From Dyadobacter fermentans (GTDB taxonomy: Bacteria > Bacteroidota > Bacteroidia > Cytophagales > Spirosomataceae), in contig NZ_JAHXBN010000017.1 of NCBI RefSeq assembly GCF_019924045.1, forward strand, positions 254,063 through 318,062: a stretch of 64,000 nucleotides of DNA. The letters are read 5' to 3'. The translations under genes were made by a program, and so were the position numbers. Below the pieces are notes generated by a model. That model ran no database searches, was not told where the DNA came from, and saw nothing but the letters and a program-made list of their open reading frames with translations. This document shows positions 44,459 to 53,570 of this stretch, piece after piece (positions within the stretch are counted from its first letter, which is position 1; the number at the start of each line of letters is the position of its first letter).

Positions 44459-45438
44459 AGGAAAAAGACTTTGTATCGCAGTGCCCCGCGAATGGTCCAG
44501 TAAACAGACAAGTAAGGAATGGCAATAGAGGTAACCATCATCTCCGTGCGATGCGAAAGCGAAGCGTCGGTCCCGTTGAGACGTTTGGCTATGAAATATA
44601 GCAGCGCACCGGCCCATACCAGCAGGGCTATTCCACCGACAGCCGGTGAACCCGCCACGAAACCGAGCGCGGCAACAATGCTCGCCAGGATGATCACATA
44701 GTAGTTCCATACCGGGCCCCGGGCAATTCTGCTCCGGTACAACTCCGGGTGTTTTTTGAAAAGCAGTGCATTGAACATGCTTTTACGCTGCTCGGCGATG
44801 CTTATACCCCACGAAGTCTTTCGGACGGGGTGACAAACCAGTGCGTCGGACACATGGTAGATCGGGATCTGCCCGGTCAGCAGCTTGAACTGTAAATCCG
44901 AATCCTCCCTCCAGGCCGTGGGAAATGCCTCGTCGAAACCGCCCGTCAGTTCAAGAGCGCCCCGGCTGCAAGCGCAATTGGCGGTAATGAACTCCGCAGT
45001 GGATAAATAGGCGACATTTTTCTCGTAGTCGGTCGGGCAATCGCGCACGGGCACCGTCACTTTGCCGGTAAGGGCAACGTACCGGCGGTCGTAGAAGCGA
45101 TAGGCACGCCAATAGGCGGCGAGCCAGCCGTTCTCGGGAATGCAGTCGTCATCGGTGAAAACCACCAGGTCGCCTGCCGTTCTGCGCCAGCCGTAGTTGC
45201 GCGCGGCGGCCGGACCCCGCCGGGTCGGTAAACTGTGGAATGTAATGCAGAAGTCGGGATATTCGCCGGCAAAAAACTGTACGATGGCTTCTGTCTGTGG
45301 ATCGGGACCATCCGACACGACCGCTACTTCAAAAAAACATCCCGGATAATCCTGCCTGTATAGCGCCGTCAGACACCTGTACAAAAGTTTAGGGCGTTTG
45401 AATGTCGGTATGATCACGCTTATGCTGGCTGTTATCAT
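44455..45438 (-). CDS. GT2-family glycosyltransferase with C-terminal membrane segments
   Basis: 327 residues from ATG 45438, which overlaps the upstream stop as ATGA. GT2 domain: ISVIIPTFKRPKLLYRCLTAL at the N-terminus, RGPAAARNYGWRRT (about 74-87), the D-x-D-type VVFTDDDCIPENGW (about 91-104) and the acceptor motif TAWREDSDLQFKL (about 174-186). Two to three hydrophobic segments after about residue 235 (VIILASIVAALGFVAGSP) would hold it at the inner membrane. Translational coupling on both sides ties it to the carbamoyltransferase and the GT9. Confidence 0.9.
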   Translation of the reverse strand: MITASISVIIPTFKRPKLLYRCLTALYRQDYPGCFFEVAVVSDGPDPQTEAIVQFFAGEYPDFCITFHSLPTRRGPAAARNYGWRRTAGDLVVFTDDDCIPENGWLAAYWRAYRFYDRRYVALTGKVTVPVRDCPTDYEKNVAYLSTAEFITANCACSRGALELTGGFDEAFPTAWREDSDLQFKLLTGQIPIYHVSDALVCHPVRKTSWGISIAEQRKSMFNALLFKKHPELYRSRIARGPVWNYYVIILASIVAALGFVAGSPAVGGIALLVWAGALLYFIAKRLNGTDASLSHRTEMMVTSIAIPYLSVYWTIRGALRYKVFFL

Positions 45439-47153
45439 AGCTTCTCGAGGATAAATGAGTTGATAATCAATGCGTCGAATGGCGATGTCCAGAAACACTC
45501 GATGGCGTCCCTGGGTGAGCACACGATCGGCTCACCGCGTGTGTTGAATGAGGTATTCACCAGCACCGGAACGCCGGTAAGGGCCTTAAATTCGCTGATC
45601 AGGTCATAGTAGAGCGGATGTTGGTCGCGGTTCACGGTTTGCACACGTGCGGTGCCGTCGGTATGGCGCACGGCGGGAATGCGGTCGGCTTTATCCTCTT
45701 TCACCGGGTAAACAAAAAGCATGAATGGCGATACCGCCGCCCCCTCGAACCACTCGTGGGCGTCGTCTTCGAGGACTACCGGGGCTACCGGCCTGAAATC
45801 CTCCCGATCTTTGATATCATTGAGCCGTGCCTGCATATCAGGGTGGATCGGGGAGGCGAGGATGGAGCGGGCGCCGAGCGACCGTGGACCGAACTCCATC
45901 CGCCCCTGGTACCAGGCAATGATTTTATCCTCGGACAGGATCGCCGCGGTTTCTTTTGCGATGTTTGTCAGGCGCTTGTACGGCATTTTAGCCCAAAGCA
46001 TGAATCGCTCGATTTCCTCATCGGAATAATCGGGTCCCCAGTACACATGCTCCATCGGCGCGGTGTAGCGCGGTCCTTCTTCGCGGGTGTTCAGGCGCAC
46101 ATCCAGCCATTGGGCAGCTCCCAATGCGGTGCCGGCATCCCCGGCGGCCGGTTGCACCCACACATGCTGAAACGGCCCCCGGTCCCGGATCACGGCATTC
46201 ATGACACAGTTGAGCGCAACGCCTCCCGCCATGCAAAGGTTTTGGGCGCCGGTTTGGTCATAGAGCCATTGGGCCAGCTTTAAAACCGTTTCTTCCAATG
46301 CCTTTTGCAGGGAATGCGCAATGTCGTAATGCAATTGTTCGAAAGGATCTTCTTTCCGGCGCCCTGCCCCCCACCATTGTCCAGGGTCGAAATCGTCGAT
46401 GGTGTACTGGCCGTCGTTCCCTACGTGGATCACCGACCGGAAATCTTCCAGGTATACCGGCCGCCCGTAGGACGCCAGCGCCATGACCTTGTATTCGTCG
46501 GACGAATGCAGGAAGCCCAGGTAAGTGGTTATTTTTTCGTACAACATCCCCAGCGAATGCGGCATATCCACTGAATCGATCTGAACCAGCGAATTGTCTT
46601 TGCCGATAAAATAGCCGGTGGTTGCCTGCTCGCCCCTGCCATCGAGTGTGAGCACCGCAGCTTCATTGAAGGGCGAAGGGAAAAATGCGCTGGCTGCATG
46701 GGCCACGTGGTGGTTGACATACTCCCATTTACTGATAATGTCGCCGCCGTTGGCCAGCCGTTTCTGCAAATGGTGCGGATAGCCGTCGCGGAGCTGCTCC
46801 GGCGCTTGGCGGATATAGTTCAGAAAAAGCGTATCCCAGTCCTGATACACATCCGGCACGGTCAGCACATCGGCTGCGTCGTCGAATGCGCTTTTATAGA
46901 CCGATGACTCGGCTACGCCCTCCGGATCAAAGGAATAGGCGATGCGGTCCACATCCTGCAAGGTTATGCCCGCGGTTTTCAGGCAATAGTCGATGGCGTG
47001 GAAAGGGAGTTCCCAGGTAGAGAATGGTATGGGGCGTTTGCCATGTTTGATATGGGTAAAACGCTCTTCTTCGGCGGCAGCGATGATTTTTCCGTCTTTC
47101 ACCAGCGCGGCGGCGGTATCGTGAAACGCTGCATTGATTCCAAGAATGTACAT
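45435..47153 (-). CDS. NodU/CmcH-family O-carbamoyltransferase
   Basis: 572 residues from ATG 47153 (the frame opens at 47201, but the conserved N-terminus is MYILGINAAFHDTAAALV). The Kae1-like domain carries HHVAHAASAFFPSPF with the metal-binding His residues, LTLDGRGEQATTG, AGGVALNCVMN and WYQGRMEFGPRSLGARSILASP. The YrdC-like C-terminal domain has NTSFNTRGEPIVCSPRDAI. Family members use carbamoyl phosphate and ATP to carbamoylate a hydroxyl on a sugar or antibiotic (NodU, TobZ, and WapO acting on heptose in Pseudomonas LPS). Adjacent GT9 and gmhB genes make a heptose the likely acceptor here (inference). Confidence 0.94.
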   Translation of the reverse strand: MYILGINAAFHDTAAALVKDGKIIAAAEEERFTHIKHGKRPIPFSTWELPFHAIDYCLKTAGITLQDVDRIAYSFDPEGVAESSVYKSAFDDAADVLTVPDVYQDWDTLFLNYIRQAPEQLRDGYPHHLQKRLANGGDIISKWEYVNHHVAHAASAFFPSPFNEAAVLTLDGRGEQATTGYFIGKDNSLVQIDSVDMPHSLGMLYEKITTYLGFLHSSDEYKVMALASYGRPVYLEDFRSVIHVGNDGQYTIDDFDPGQWWGAGRRKEDPFEQLHYDIAHSLQKALEETVLKLAQWLYDQTGAQNLCMAGGVALNCVMNAVIRDRGPFQHVWVQPAAGDAGTALGAAQWLDVRLNTREEGPRYTAPMEHVYWGPDYSDEEIERFMLWAKMPYKRLTNIAKETAAILSEDKIIAWYQGRMEFGPRSLGARSILASPIHPDMQARLNDIKDREDFRPVAPVVLEDDAHEWFEGAAVSPFMLFVYPVKEDKADRIPAVRHTDGTARVQTVNRDQHPLYYDLISEFKALTGVPVLVNTSFNTRGEPIVCSPRDAIECFWTSPFDALIINSFILEKL

Positions 47154-47391
47154 AGGCAGGTCTTTGGTTTGTGAATGTTGGCCGCTGGGCACAACTACCA
47201 TGCCAGTTCAAACTGTGGATATTCTTCCATGTCGCGGATTTCCGGGACCTCTTCATATACGTTGCGTTTGGAAGCGTTTCGCACGGTTTAAGCGCTTCTC
47301 ACCCGCCAAAGGCCTGATACACAAAAGTGCGCTTGTCGCCAATGGCATCGTTTTTGACAAGGCGCGGCCTGTTTCACATCAACGATTACAT

Positions 47392-48384
47392 ATGAACGGG
47401 AATAACGGCGGCCGGTTAAGGATTTTTACCTGGCACATTCATGGGAGTTATCTTTATTATCTTTCAAAGGGCAATTACGATATTTTTATTCCCGTCAACG
47501 GCACTCGCAGCGAAGGGTATTACGGGCGTGGCGAGACATTTCCTTTCGGTCCCAATGTGATCGAAGTGGACGCAGCGGACGTGCGTAACAGGGAGTTCGA
47601 TTGTATCCTGTTTCAGTCGGAGCGGAATTACCTGATTGATCAGCATGATATCCTTGCAGATTGGCAGAAGCGGCTTCCACGCCTCTACGTGGAGCATAAC
47701 ACGCCTGTGCAGCACCCCACCAACAGCCGGCACGTCATGACGGACCCGGCCGTGAAGATGGTGCATGTGACTCATTTCAACAAACTCATGTGGGACAATG
47801 GCGGTTCGCGCAATGTGTGTGTGATCGAGCATGGCGTATGCATTCCGGAAGTTTCCTACCGTGGGGATATTCCGCGCGGCATTGTGGTGATCAATCACAT
47901 CGAGCAGCGGGGACGGATCACCGGTTGGGATGTTTTCGATGAAGTCCGGAAGCACGTGCCCTTAGACCTGATCGGCATGGGCACCAGCGGCTCGGGCGGG
48001 CTGGGAGAGGTGCTCAATCCGCAGTTGCCGGAATTTATCAGCCGTTATCGCTTTTTCTTCAATCCGATCCGCTACACGAGTTTCGGCTTAGCCGTTTGCG
48101 AAGCCATGATGACTGGCATGCCCGTGGTCGCGTTGGCGACGACCGAGTATGTGACGGTGATCAAAGACCGTGAATGCGGATTGATAGATACCGATATCGA
48201 TCGCCTGATCGAAGGTATGAACGGCCTCATTGCCGACCCGGTTTGGGCGCGGCAGCTGGGCGAACACGCCGCGGAGGTAACCAAAAGTAAATTCAGCATT
48301 ACCCGGTTCGTGACGGATTGGGAAAGCACTTTCAGACAAACTATTCAACACAACTATGAAAAGGGAAATAGCATTTATCAGTGA
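47392..48384 (+). CDS. GT4-like glycosyltransferase
   Basis: 330 residues from ATG 47392; the frame stays open upstream to 47134, but that part overlaps the carbamoyltransferase and does not look like protein. The C-terminal GT-B nucleotide-sugar domain has YRFFFNPIRYTSFGLAVCEAMMTGMPVVAL (about 219-249), the E-x7-E region of GT4 retaining enzymes. The N-terminal half (FTWHIHGSYLYYLSKG, LYVEHNTPVQHP) is the acceptor domain. First gene of the plus arm; it overlaps the next gene by 29 bp. Confidence 0.85.
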   Translation: MNGNNGGRLRIFTWHIHGSYLYYLSKGNYDIFIPVNGTRSEGYYGRGETFPFGPNVIEVDAADVRNREFDCILFQSERNYLIDQHDILADWQKRLPRLYVEHNTPVQHPTNSRHVMTDPAVKMVHVTHFNKLMWDNGGSRNVCVIEHGVCIPEVSYRGDIPRGIVVINHIEQRGRITGWDVFDEVRKHVPLDLIGMGTSGSGGLGEVLNPQLPEFISRYRFFFNPIRYTSFGLAVCEAMMTGMPVVALATTEYVTVIKDRECGLIDTDIDRLIEGMNGLIADPVWARQLGEHAAEVTKSKFSITRFVTDWESTFRQTIQHNYEKGNSIYQ

Positions 48385-49687
48385 GCATGCCTCTCCGCTG
48401 GCGATATTAGGGGGAGTGGATAGCGGCGGGCAGAACGTCTACGTCGCCGAACTCTGCAAATCGCTCGCCAAACTGGGTTATAAGATCGACATTTTTACGA
48501 GAAAGGACTGCGCCGAGCTTCCCGAGATTGTTTCATGGCTGCCGGGCATCCGCGTGATACACATCGAGGCCGGCCCCGCTACGGACGTGCCGAAGGAGCA
48601 CCTGCTGGGTTTTATGGAAGAATTCGGCAGAAATATGATCGGTTTCATGAAGCGATTTCAAATAGAATATGAATTGGTACATGCCAATTTCTTTATGTCG
48701 GGCTTGGTGGCGTCCTACGTGAAACGGCGGCTGGGCATTCCCTATGTGATCACATTTCACGCATTGGGTAAAATCCGGAAACTGCATCAGAAAGAGCAGG
48801 ATGCATTCCCCGAGGAACGCCTCGGCATTGAACAGATGATCGTTGACGATGCCGACTATATCATTGCGGAATGTCCGCAGGACAAGCAGGACCTAGTGGA
48901 GCATTACCAGGCCGACCCGTCGAATATCACCGTTATACCGTGCGGCTTCAGTGGCGACGAGTTTCATCCGGTAGCCAAGTCGGTCGCACGCAGGCAACTG
49001 GGGCTGGAAAGGGACGAACTGGTATTGCTGCAACTGGGCAGGGTGGTACCCCGCAAAGGAATCGATAATGTGATCCGCTCGCTGCGCTACCTCCGCGACA
49101 TCCCCAAACTGCGATTGCTCGTGGTCGGGGGAGCGAAGGACGTCCCCGATTTCAAAAACGATCAGGAGTTTATCCGCCTTCGTGATATTGCGCGGGAAGA
49201 GGGGGTGTTGGCGCAGGTTGAATTTACCGGCCGCCGGAACCGGCAGCAACTTAAACAGTACTACCAGGCGGCAGATTTCTTTATTTCCACACCCTGGTAC
49301 GAGCCTTTCGGTATTACCCCATTAGAAGCAATGGCATGCGGCACGCCGGTTATCGGCTCTGCGGTGGGTGGAATCAAATATACGGTTAAAGACCAGGAAA
49401 CAGGTTTTCTGGTGCCGCCGCACGATCCACAGGCGCTGGCGCTGGCCGTACGTGAGGGCATTTCGTGTCCCGACAAATACCAGGCATTGTGCCGCAATGC
49501 ACTCAAACGCGTGAATGCATATTTTACCTGGGAACATGTTGCGCGGAAAGCCGACGATCTCTATCACCGGGTCAATCTGCGCACGGTTTCGCGGCCGGCT
49601 GCTTCCTTACTTTATATGCGGAATGCCGGCGTCATGCGGCAAGCCGATTACCGCAACAGCATAAGAGCCTATGCAATACCACGTTAA
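48356..49687 (+). CDS. GT4 glycosyltransferase, sucrose-phosphate-synthase-like
   Basis: 443 residues. The N-terminus ISEHASPLAILGGVDSGGQNVYVAEL is the G-G-x-x-V-x-x-L motif of GT4 acceptor domains. LLQLGRVVPRKGIDNVIRSL (about 222-241) binds the nucleotide sugar, and TPWYEPFGITPLEAMACGTPVIGSAVGG (about 312-339) contains the E-x7-E motif. No signal peptide or membrane helix. It overlaps the genes on both sides (29 bp and 17 bp), so translation is coupled. The product is a glycosidic link from an NDP-sugar; donor unknown. Confidence 0.92.
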   Translation: MKREIAFISEHASPLAILGGVDSGGQNVYVAELCKSLAKLGYKIDIFTRKDCAELPEIVSWLPGIRVIHIEAGPATDVPKEHLLGFMEEFGRNMIGFMKRFQIEYELVHANFFMSGLVASYVKRRLGIPYVITFHALGKIRKLHQKEQDAFPEERLGIEQMIVDDADYIIAECPQDKQDLVEHYQADPSNITVIPCGFSGDEFHPVAKSVARRQLGLERDELVLLQLGRVVPRKGIDNVIRSLRYLRDIPKLRLLVVGGAKDVPDFKNDQEFIRLRDIAREEGVLAQVEFTGRRNRQQLKQYYQAADFFISTPWYEPFGITPLEAMACGTPVIGSAVGGIKYTVKDQETGFLVPPHDPQALALAVREGISCPDKYQALCRNALKRVNAYFTWEHVARKADDLYHRVNLRTVSRPAASLLYMRNAGVMRQADYRNSIRAYAIPR

Positions 49688-50243
49688 CAAGGCGGTTTTT
49701 CTGGATAAAGACGGCACGCTGATTCGCGACGAACCCTATAATGTCGATCCCGCGAAAGTTGTCTTTGAAGCCGAGGTATTCGAAGGCCTGCGGACTTTGC
49801 AGGCCGACGGATACCGCCTGGTAGTGGTGTCGAATCAGCCGGGCCTGGCGATGGGCCTATTCTCTAAAATCGAGCTGGATGCACTGATAAGGTATTTCGA
49901 AGATGTTTTTGTAGAGAATGGGTTGGTACTCTCGGGGTTTTATTACTGCCCGCATTTACCTGCCTCCGCAGACAGGGCATGTGAATGTCGTAAGCCAGGG
50001 CCGGGCTTGCTGATACAGGCCGCGGCAGATCTGCACATTGATCTTCGACATTCATGGATGATCGGGGACATTCTCCATGATGTGGAAGCGGGTAACCGGG
50101 CGGGTTGTCACACAGTTCTGATCGACAATGGAAATGAGACGGAATGGATGGAAGGCCCGTACCGGGTCCCGCATTACACCACACGTTATTTCAAGGACGC
50201 CGCCGACTATATTACCACCCAAACCATTGCCGAGAATGATTGA
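49671..50243 (+). CDS. gmhB: D-glycero-manno-heptose 1,7-bisphosphate 7-phosphatase
   Basis: 190 residues, HAD subclass III. Motif I is FLDKDGTLIRD (nucleophile and acid Asp), motif II VVSNQ, and motif IV MIGDILHDVEAG. A zinc loop YCPHLPASADRACECRKP carries Cys-x-His and Cys-x-Cys, typical of GmhB/HisB-N. It removes the 7-phosphate of heptose bisphosphate on the way to ADP-heptose. The other pathway genes (gmhA, hldE) are not in the window. It overlaps the GT9 gene that follows by 8 bp. GmhB here supports heptose as a building block of this cluster's product. Confidence 0.9.
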   Translation: MQYHVNKAVFLDKDGTLIRDEPYNVDPAKVVFEAEVFEGLRTLQADGYRLVVVSNQPGLAMGLFSKIELDALIRYFEDVFVENGLVLSGFYYCPHLPASADRACECRKPGPGLLIQAAADLHIDLRHSWMIGDILHDVEAGNRAGCHTVLIDNGNETEWMEGPYRVPHYTTRYFKDAADYITTQTIAEND

Positions 50244-51345
50244 TAATAAGTGTCTGCGGCGCGTACTCTGCATCCGCGCCGACAATATGGGCGACGTTAT
50301 CATGTCGTCGCCGGCCATGCGCGCCCTGAAAGAAACCTTCGGAAGCCATATTACCTTACTCACTTCCAGGGCGGGGGCATTGGTAGTTCCTTATCTCGAC
50401 TGTGTTGACGGGCTCATCACAGCCGATTTACCGTGGGCGGGGCATGCCGGGTCCACAGATTATGACCTGCCTGCATTGGCGGGTGAAATCGCCTCCATGC
50501 ATTTCGACGCAGCTATCATTTTTACAGTTTACAGCCAAAGCGCGCTCCCCGCAGCGATGCTCGCGTATATGGCGGGCATTCCCGTACGCGTCGCCTACGC
50601 GAGGGAAAATCCTTATGCATTGCTTACTACCTGGCTTCCCGATAATGAACCTTATGAGCGGATCAGCCACCAGGTAGAGCGCGACTTGCATCTGGTTCGC
50701 AGCATTGGCGCCGACGTCGCCGATGACCGGCTTCTTTTGACCCCACATGCGCAAACACTGGAAGGGTTGAAGGACAAACTTTCTTCCATTTCTATTCATT
50801 ATAATACATCCTATTGGGTGCTGCATCCCGGTGTCTCGGAGGAGAAACGAAAATATCCGGCAGAATTCTGGATCGAAACCGGCAAGCTTTTGGCGGCAAA
50901 ATTTGGTTTGCCATTGTTAATATCCGGGTCGGCGTCCGAGAAGACGCTCGCAGATGCTATCGCTGCCGGTATTGGTAGCAGCGCACGGTCGGTAGCCGGG
51001 GTATTGTCGTTGGGTGAGTTCATCGCGTTGGTGGACAAAGCAGCCGGTGTAGTTTCCGTGAATACTTCCACCATTCATATTGCAGCAGCCGTGCAGACGC
51101 CCGTGGTTGTTTTATATGCACAAACCAATCCCCAGCATACGCCCTGGAAAAGTCTTCAGGAAGTATTGCCCTTTTCCGTTCCAGCCCATCTGCAAAGCCG
51201 GAATGCCGTTATCCGGCACGTTGCCCAAAGCCTGTATCATGAAGTAGTACCGTATCCGGCCCCGGTGGAGATTGTAGGGGCGGTGGAAAGACTGCTTAGT
51301 TCAAAGGCGGCCCCTCCGGGCCTTGTTGAACAGGAGCGTTACTGA
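50236..51345 (+). CDS. GT9 heptosyltransferase-like glycosyltransferase
   Basis: 369 residues from ATG 50236 (overlap with gmhB; the longer frame from 50128 is not protein-like). GT9 features: RVLCIRADNMGDVIMSSPAMRALKETFG, WVLHPGVSEEKRKYPAEFWIETGKLL (about 193-218), and GVVSVNTSTIHIAAAVQTPVVVLYAQTNP (about 272-300). It likely uses ADP-heptose made through the gmhB product. Its last 50 bp overlap the 3' end of the convergent MFS gene, so the two mRNAs are complementary there. Confidence 0.9.
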   Translation: MIDNKCLRRVLCIRADNMGDVIMSSPAMRALKETFGSHITLLTSRAGALVVPYLDCVDGLITADLPWAGHAGSTDYDLPALAGEIASMHFDAAIIFTVYSQSALPAAMLAYMAGIPVRVAYARENPYALLTTWLPDNEPYERISHQVERDLHLVRSIGADVADDRLLLTPHAQTLEGLKDKLSSISIHYNTSYWVLHPGVSEEKRKYPAEFWIETGKLLAAKFGLPLLISGSASEKTLADAIAAGIGSSARSVAGVLSLGEFIALVDKAAGVVSVNTSTIHIAAAVQTPVVVLYAQTNPQHTPWKSLQEVLPFSVPAHLQSRNAVIRHVAQSLYHEVVPYPAPVEIVGAVERLLSSKAAPPGLVEQERY

Positions 51346-52804
51346 CGCGTTTGCCTTTGAACAATGTATTCAATGACGATTGCCAGTTCAGGAGCACATC
51401 AATGATGAAGAAATCGCGGAGATTACTGCGAATACTCGTGCGCAGGATGCGCTTGACGATACTTTTGTGCACCTCGCCTTCCTCCCGAACACGTGGCAGC
51501 AGCTGAATAGCCACCACCGTGAGCACCGCCCCGATCAGGAAGAGGAAGTTCCATTCGTGCAAGAGCAACAACCTGAAACTTTTTTGCAGGGTCGGGCCGG
51601 TCCATTCGGCCATGATGCGTAGCTGGCGCAGTGTAAAGTAGTCGGCCAGGAAGCCGCCGATCATGGGCGCCAGGGAGGAAAACACAGCGGTAATGATGTT
51701 CTTGACAGAAAGGTAAACAATGGCTTCCCGCGAGGGGGCGAGTTTAAGCCCGATGTTGGTCAATGCGAGGTTGATGCCCGCATTGCTGGCCCCGCTCAGC
51801 ATATGAATGAACGCCAGCAGAACCATGTTTGAAACCAGGCTGTAATAAATGCCCACAAAACACCACGCGATCACGCAGAGGAGGTACAGTGGCGCGCAAA
51901 TGGCGATGATCGTTTTGTTGCTGTAACGGTCGGCAAAGACGCCCCATAATCCGATAGTGATAATGCTGCTCAGTTGGCTGAGGATCGTCAGCGGGACAAT
52001 GTAGAGCAACGTGAGGCCAAGGGTTTTCAGCATAAACACCGTAAAAAACGGCGTTGCAATATTGACTGCGAAAAGCCATGCTGAATTAAATACCAGCAGC
52101 TTTCGGAAGTTGAGGTCTTTCAGCGGGCGCACAAACATTCTGAGAATGTTGTCGCGGTCCAGAATCGACATTGGCTCCGGAACCGTAGAGAGCAGCCATG
52201 CTCCCGAGAGGCCGATGATACCAGCCAGCACGAACATGATTGAGTAGGTTGTCAGTTCAAACTGGGGATAATTTTTACGGATACTATCAACCGCAATCGC
52301 CAGGATAATGCTCAGGACTACGTTCAACATCTGTGCATACCGGCCACGTTTGGAGAAATATACACCCAGCATTTCGCCGGGGACAAGGTCTTTCATCCAT
52401 GCATTCCAGCTGGGCCCGGCAATGGAGCCGAACAGGTAAAAGAAGAAAAGAAAAAAAAGCAGCAGGTTCACCGGCGCTTCTTTCCCGAACACGAAAGGCA
52501 ACAAGCCGATCAACAGGAGCGGTACGCGCGCTAATATGGAGCATATGACCGACACGGCGCGACGGTTGTTGTACTTCCGGATCAGCCAGATAGACGTGAG
52601 CTGAAATACATTGGTTAACGTAGGCAGGGAGGCCAGTAACCCAATTTGAAAGTTATTGGCACCGAGCAGTAGTGCAAATGCAACCAGAAAGGTTCCACCG
52701 GTGAGGGTGGTCATGGCCTCGGTAGTCAGGCCTTCCTTCAGAATGGTATTCAATCCGCTGTGGACCTCCTGTTCGGAGAGTCGTTCCTTGGGTCTGAAAA
52801 TCAT
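51296..52804 (-). CDS. MFS transporter, function unknown
   Basis: 502 residues with about twelve hydrophobic segments. Typical MFS drug/sugar-exporter features are visible: LLASLPTLTNVFQLTSIWLI in the second helix region, NRRAVSVICSILARVPLLL, a central loop about residues 210-225, and VFADRYSNKTIIAICAP after helix 8 (a motif-A-like repeat). A C-terminal cytoplasmic tail (about 470-502) is basic. It points at the glycan cluster and overlaps it by 50 bp; export of that cluster's product is possible but not shown. No close family name is offered. Confidence 0.85.
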   Translation of the reverse strand: MIFRPKERLSEQEVHSGLNTILKEGLTTEAMTTLTGGTFLVAFALLLGANNFQIGLLASLPTLTNVFQLTSIWLIRKYNNRRAVSVICSILARVPLLLIGLLPFVFGKEAPVNLLLFFLFFFYLFGSIAGPSWNAWMKDLVPGEMLGVYFSKRGRYAQMLNVVLSIILAIAVDSIRKNYPQFELTTYSIMFVLAGIIGLSGAWLLSTVPEPMSILDRDNILRMFVRPLKDLNFRKLLVFNSAWLFAVNIATPFFTVFMLKTLGLTLLYIVPLTILSQLSSIITIGLWGVFADRYSNKTIIAICAPLYLLCVIAWCFVGIYYSLVSNMVLLAFIHMLSGASNAGINLALTNIGLKLAPSREAIVYLSVKNIITAVFSSLAPMIGGFLADYFTLRQLRIMAEWTGPTLQKSFRLLLLHEWNFLFLIGAVLTVVAIQLLPRVREEGEVHKSIVKRILRTSIRSNLRDFFIIDVLLNWQSSLNTLFKGKRVSNAPVQQGPEGPPLN

Positions 52805-52916
52805 AGGCGTGAATGGATTTCGACTCCTTACTCTCCCCGCGTTCGGGGCTTAGATCGGGCAAATCCGTAAATAAGCGTGCCACAGGATCCGGGCAAAGCG
52901 AAGGGCGATGAGGGGA

Positions 52917-53381
52917 TTAGGGCATGCCGGTGGGCGACTGCGATTCGGCCAGTTCCTTGATTATTTCGAGTGCTTTTGCCCAGCAATCCGATACTTCATT
53001 GTAGAAATCGTCTTCAACGGTCACCTCCACATGCATTCTAACCGAGTCATGGTCCGTCGTGAAAAGGTACTGTTCAAAAAACTCCCGGCTCTCTACTGCT
53101 TCGTCACTTTCACAATCCTCTACACCGTTTGTGATCATGCCTACGTTCTGCATGCGTATTTTTTCAAAAGGCCGGGCTACCCTGATCCGCGTAATCAAAC
53201 CGGTTTGATCATCATCGACAAAAACTGCTTTGCTTCCTTCCTGCCAGTCGGTTTGCGCGATTTTTCGTCTACCCAAAGCGGCAAGCCAGACAACGTTGTA
53301 CTGTGCTTCGGTAATAACCCGCCAAATTCTTTCGGCGGATGCGTTTATGGAAATCGACTTTTGAACGAGCTTGCGTGCCAT
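52917..53381 (-). CDS. SRPBCC (START/AHSA1-like) domain protein
   Basis: 154 residues. ISINASAERIWRVITEAQYNVVWLA is the N-terminal signature of Aha1/START-like proteins, and the C-terminal helix (DCWAKALEIIKELAE) closes the hydrophobic cavity. These bind small hydrophobic ligands or act on Hsp90-like partners. No signal peptide. Stands alone; the function is not known. Confidence 0.85.
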   Translation of the reverse strand: MARKLVQKSISINASAERIWRVITEAQYNVVWLAALGRRKIAQTDWQEGSKAVFVDDDQTGLITRIRVARPFEKIRMQNVGMITNGVEDCESDEAVESREFFEQYLFTTDHDSVRMHVEVTVEDDFYNEVSDCWAKALEIIKELAESQSPTGMP

Positions 53382-53570
53382 ACGTGCAAAGGTTTTGGGG
53401 TGGATGAGAAAAACCTTTGAGAAAAGAATGTGCCGGGGAGCATTAATTTGCTGAACAGGGAGAACCGTTAAAGATCCTTTCGGTTCGAGCCTCCCAATCT
53501 ATATTGAGTGGTTTGATTTGCTAAGTAAATTTCATTTAACTTACCAGGATTAAATTTAACCCACGTTATT

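Noticed and set aside
44459..44710. 84-codon N-terminal extension of the minus-strand GT9
   Set aside because: It reads through the GT2 gene in another frame; the ATGA overlap at 44455-44458 gives a much better start.
47134..47391. 86-codon N-terminal extension of the first GT4 gene
   Set aside because: It overlaps the carbamoyltransferase start region on the other strand and does not look like part of a glycosyltransferase; the ATG at 47392 begins the conserved region.
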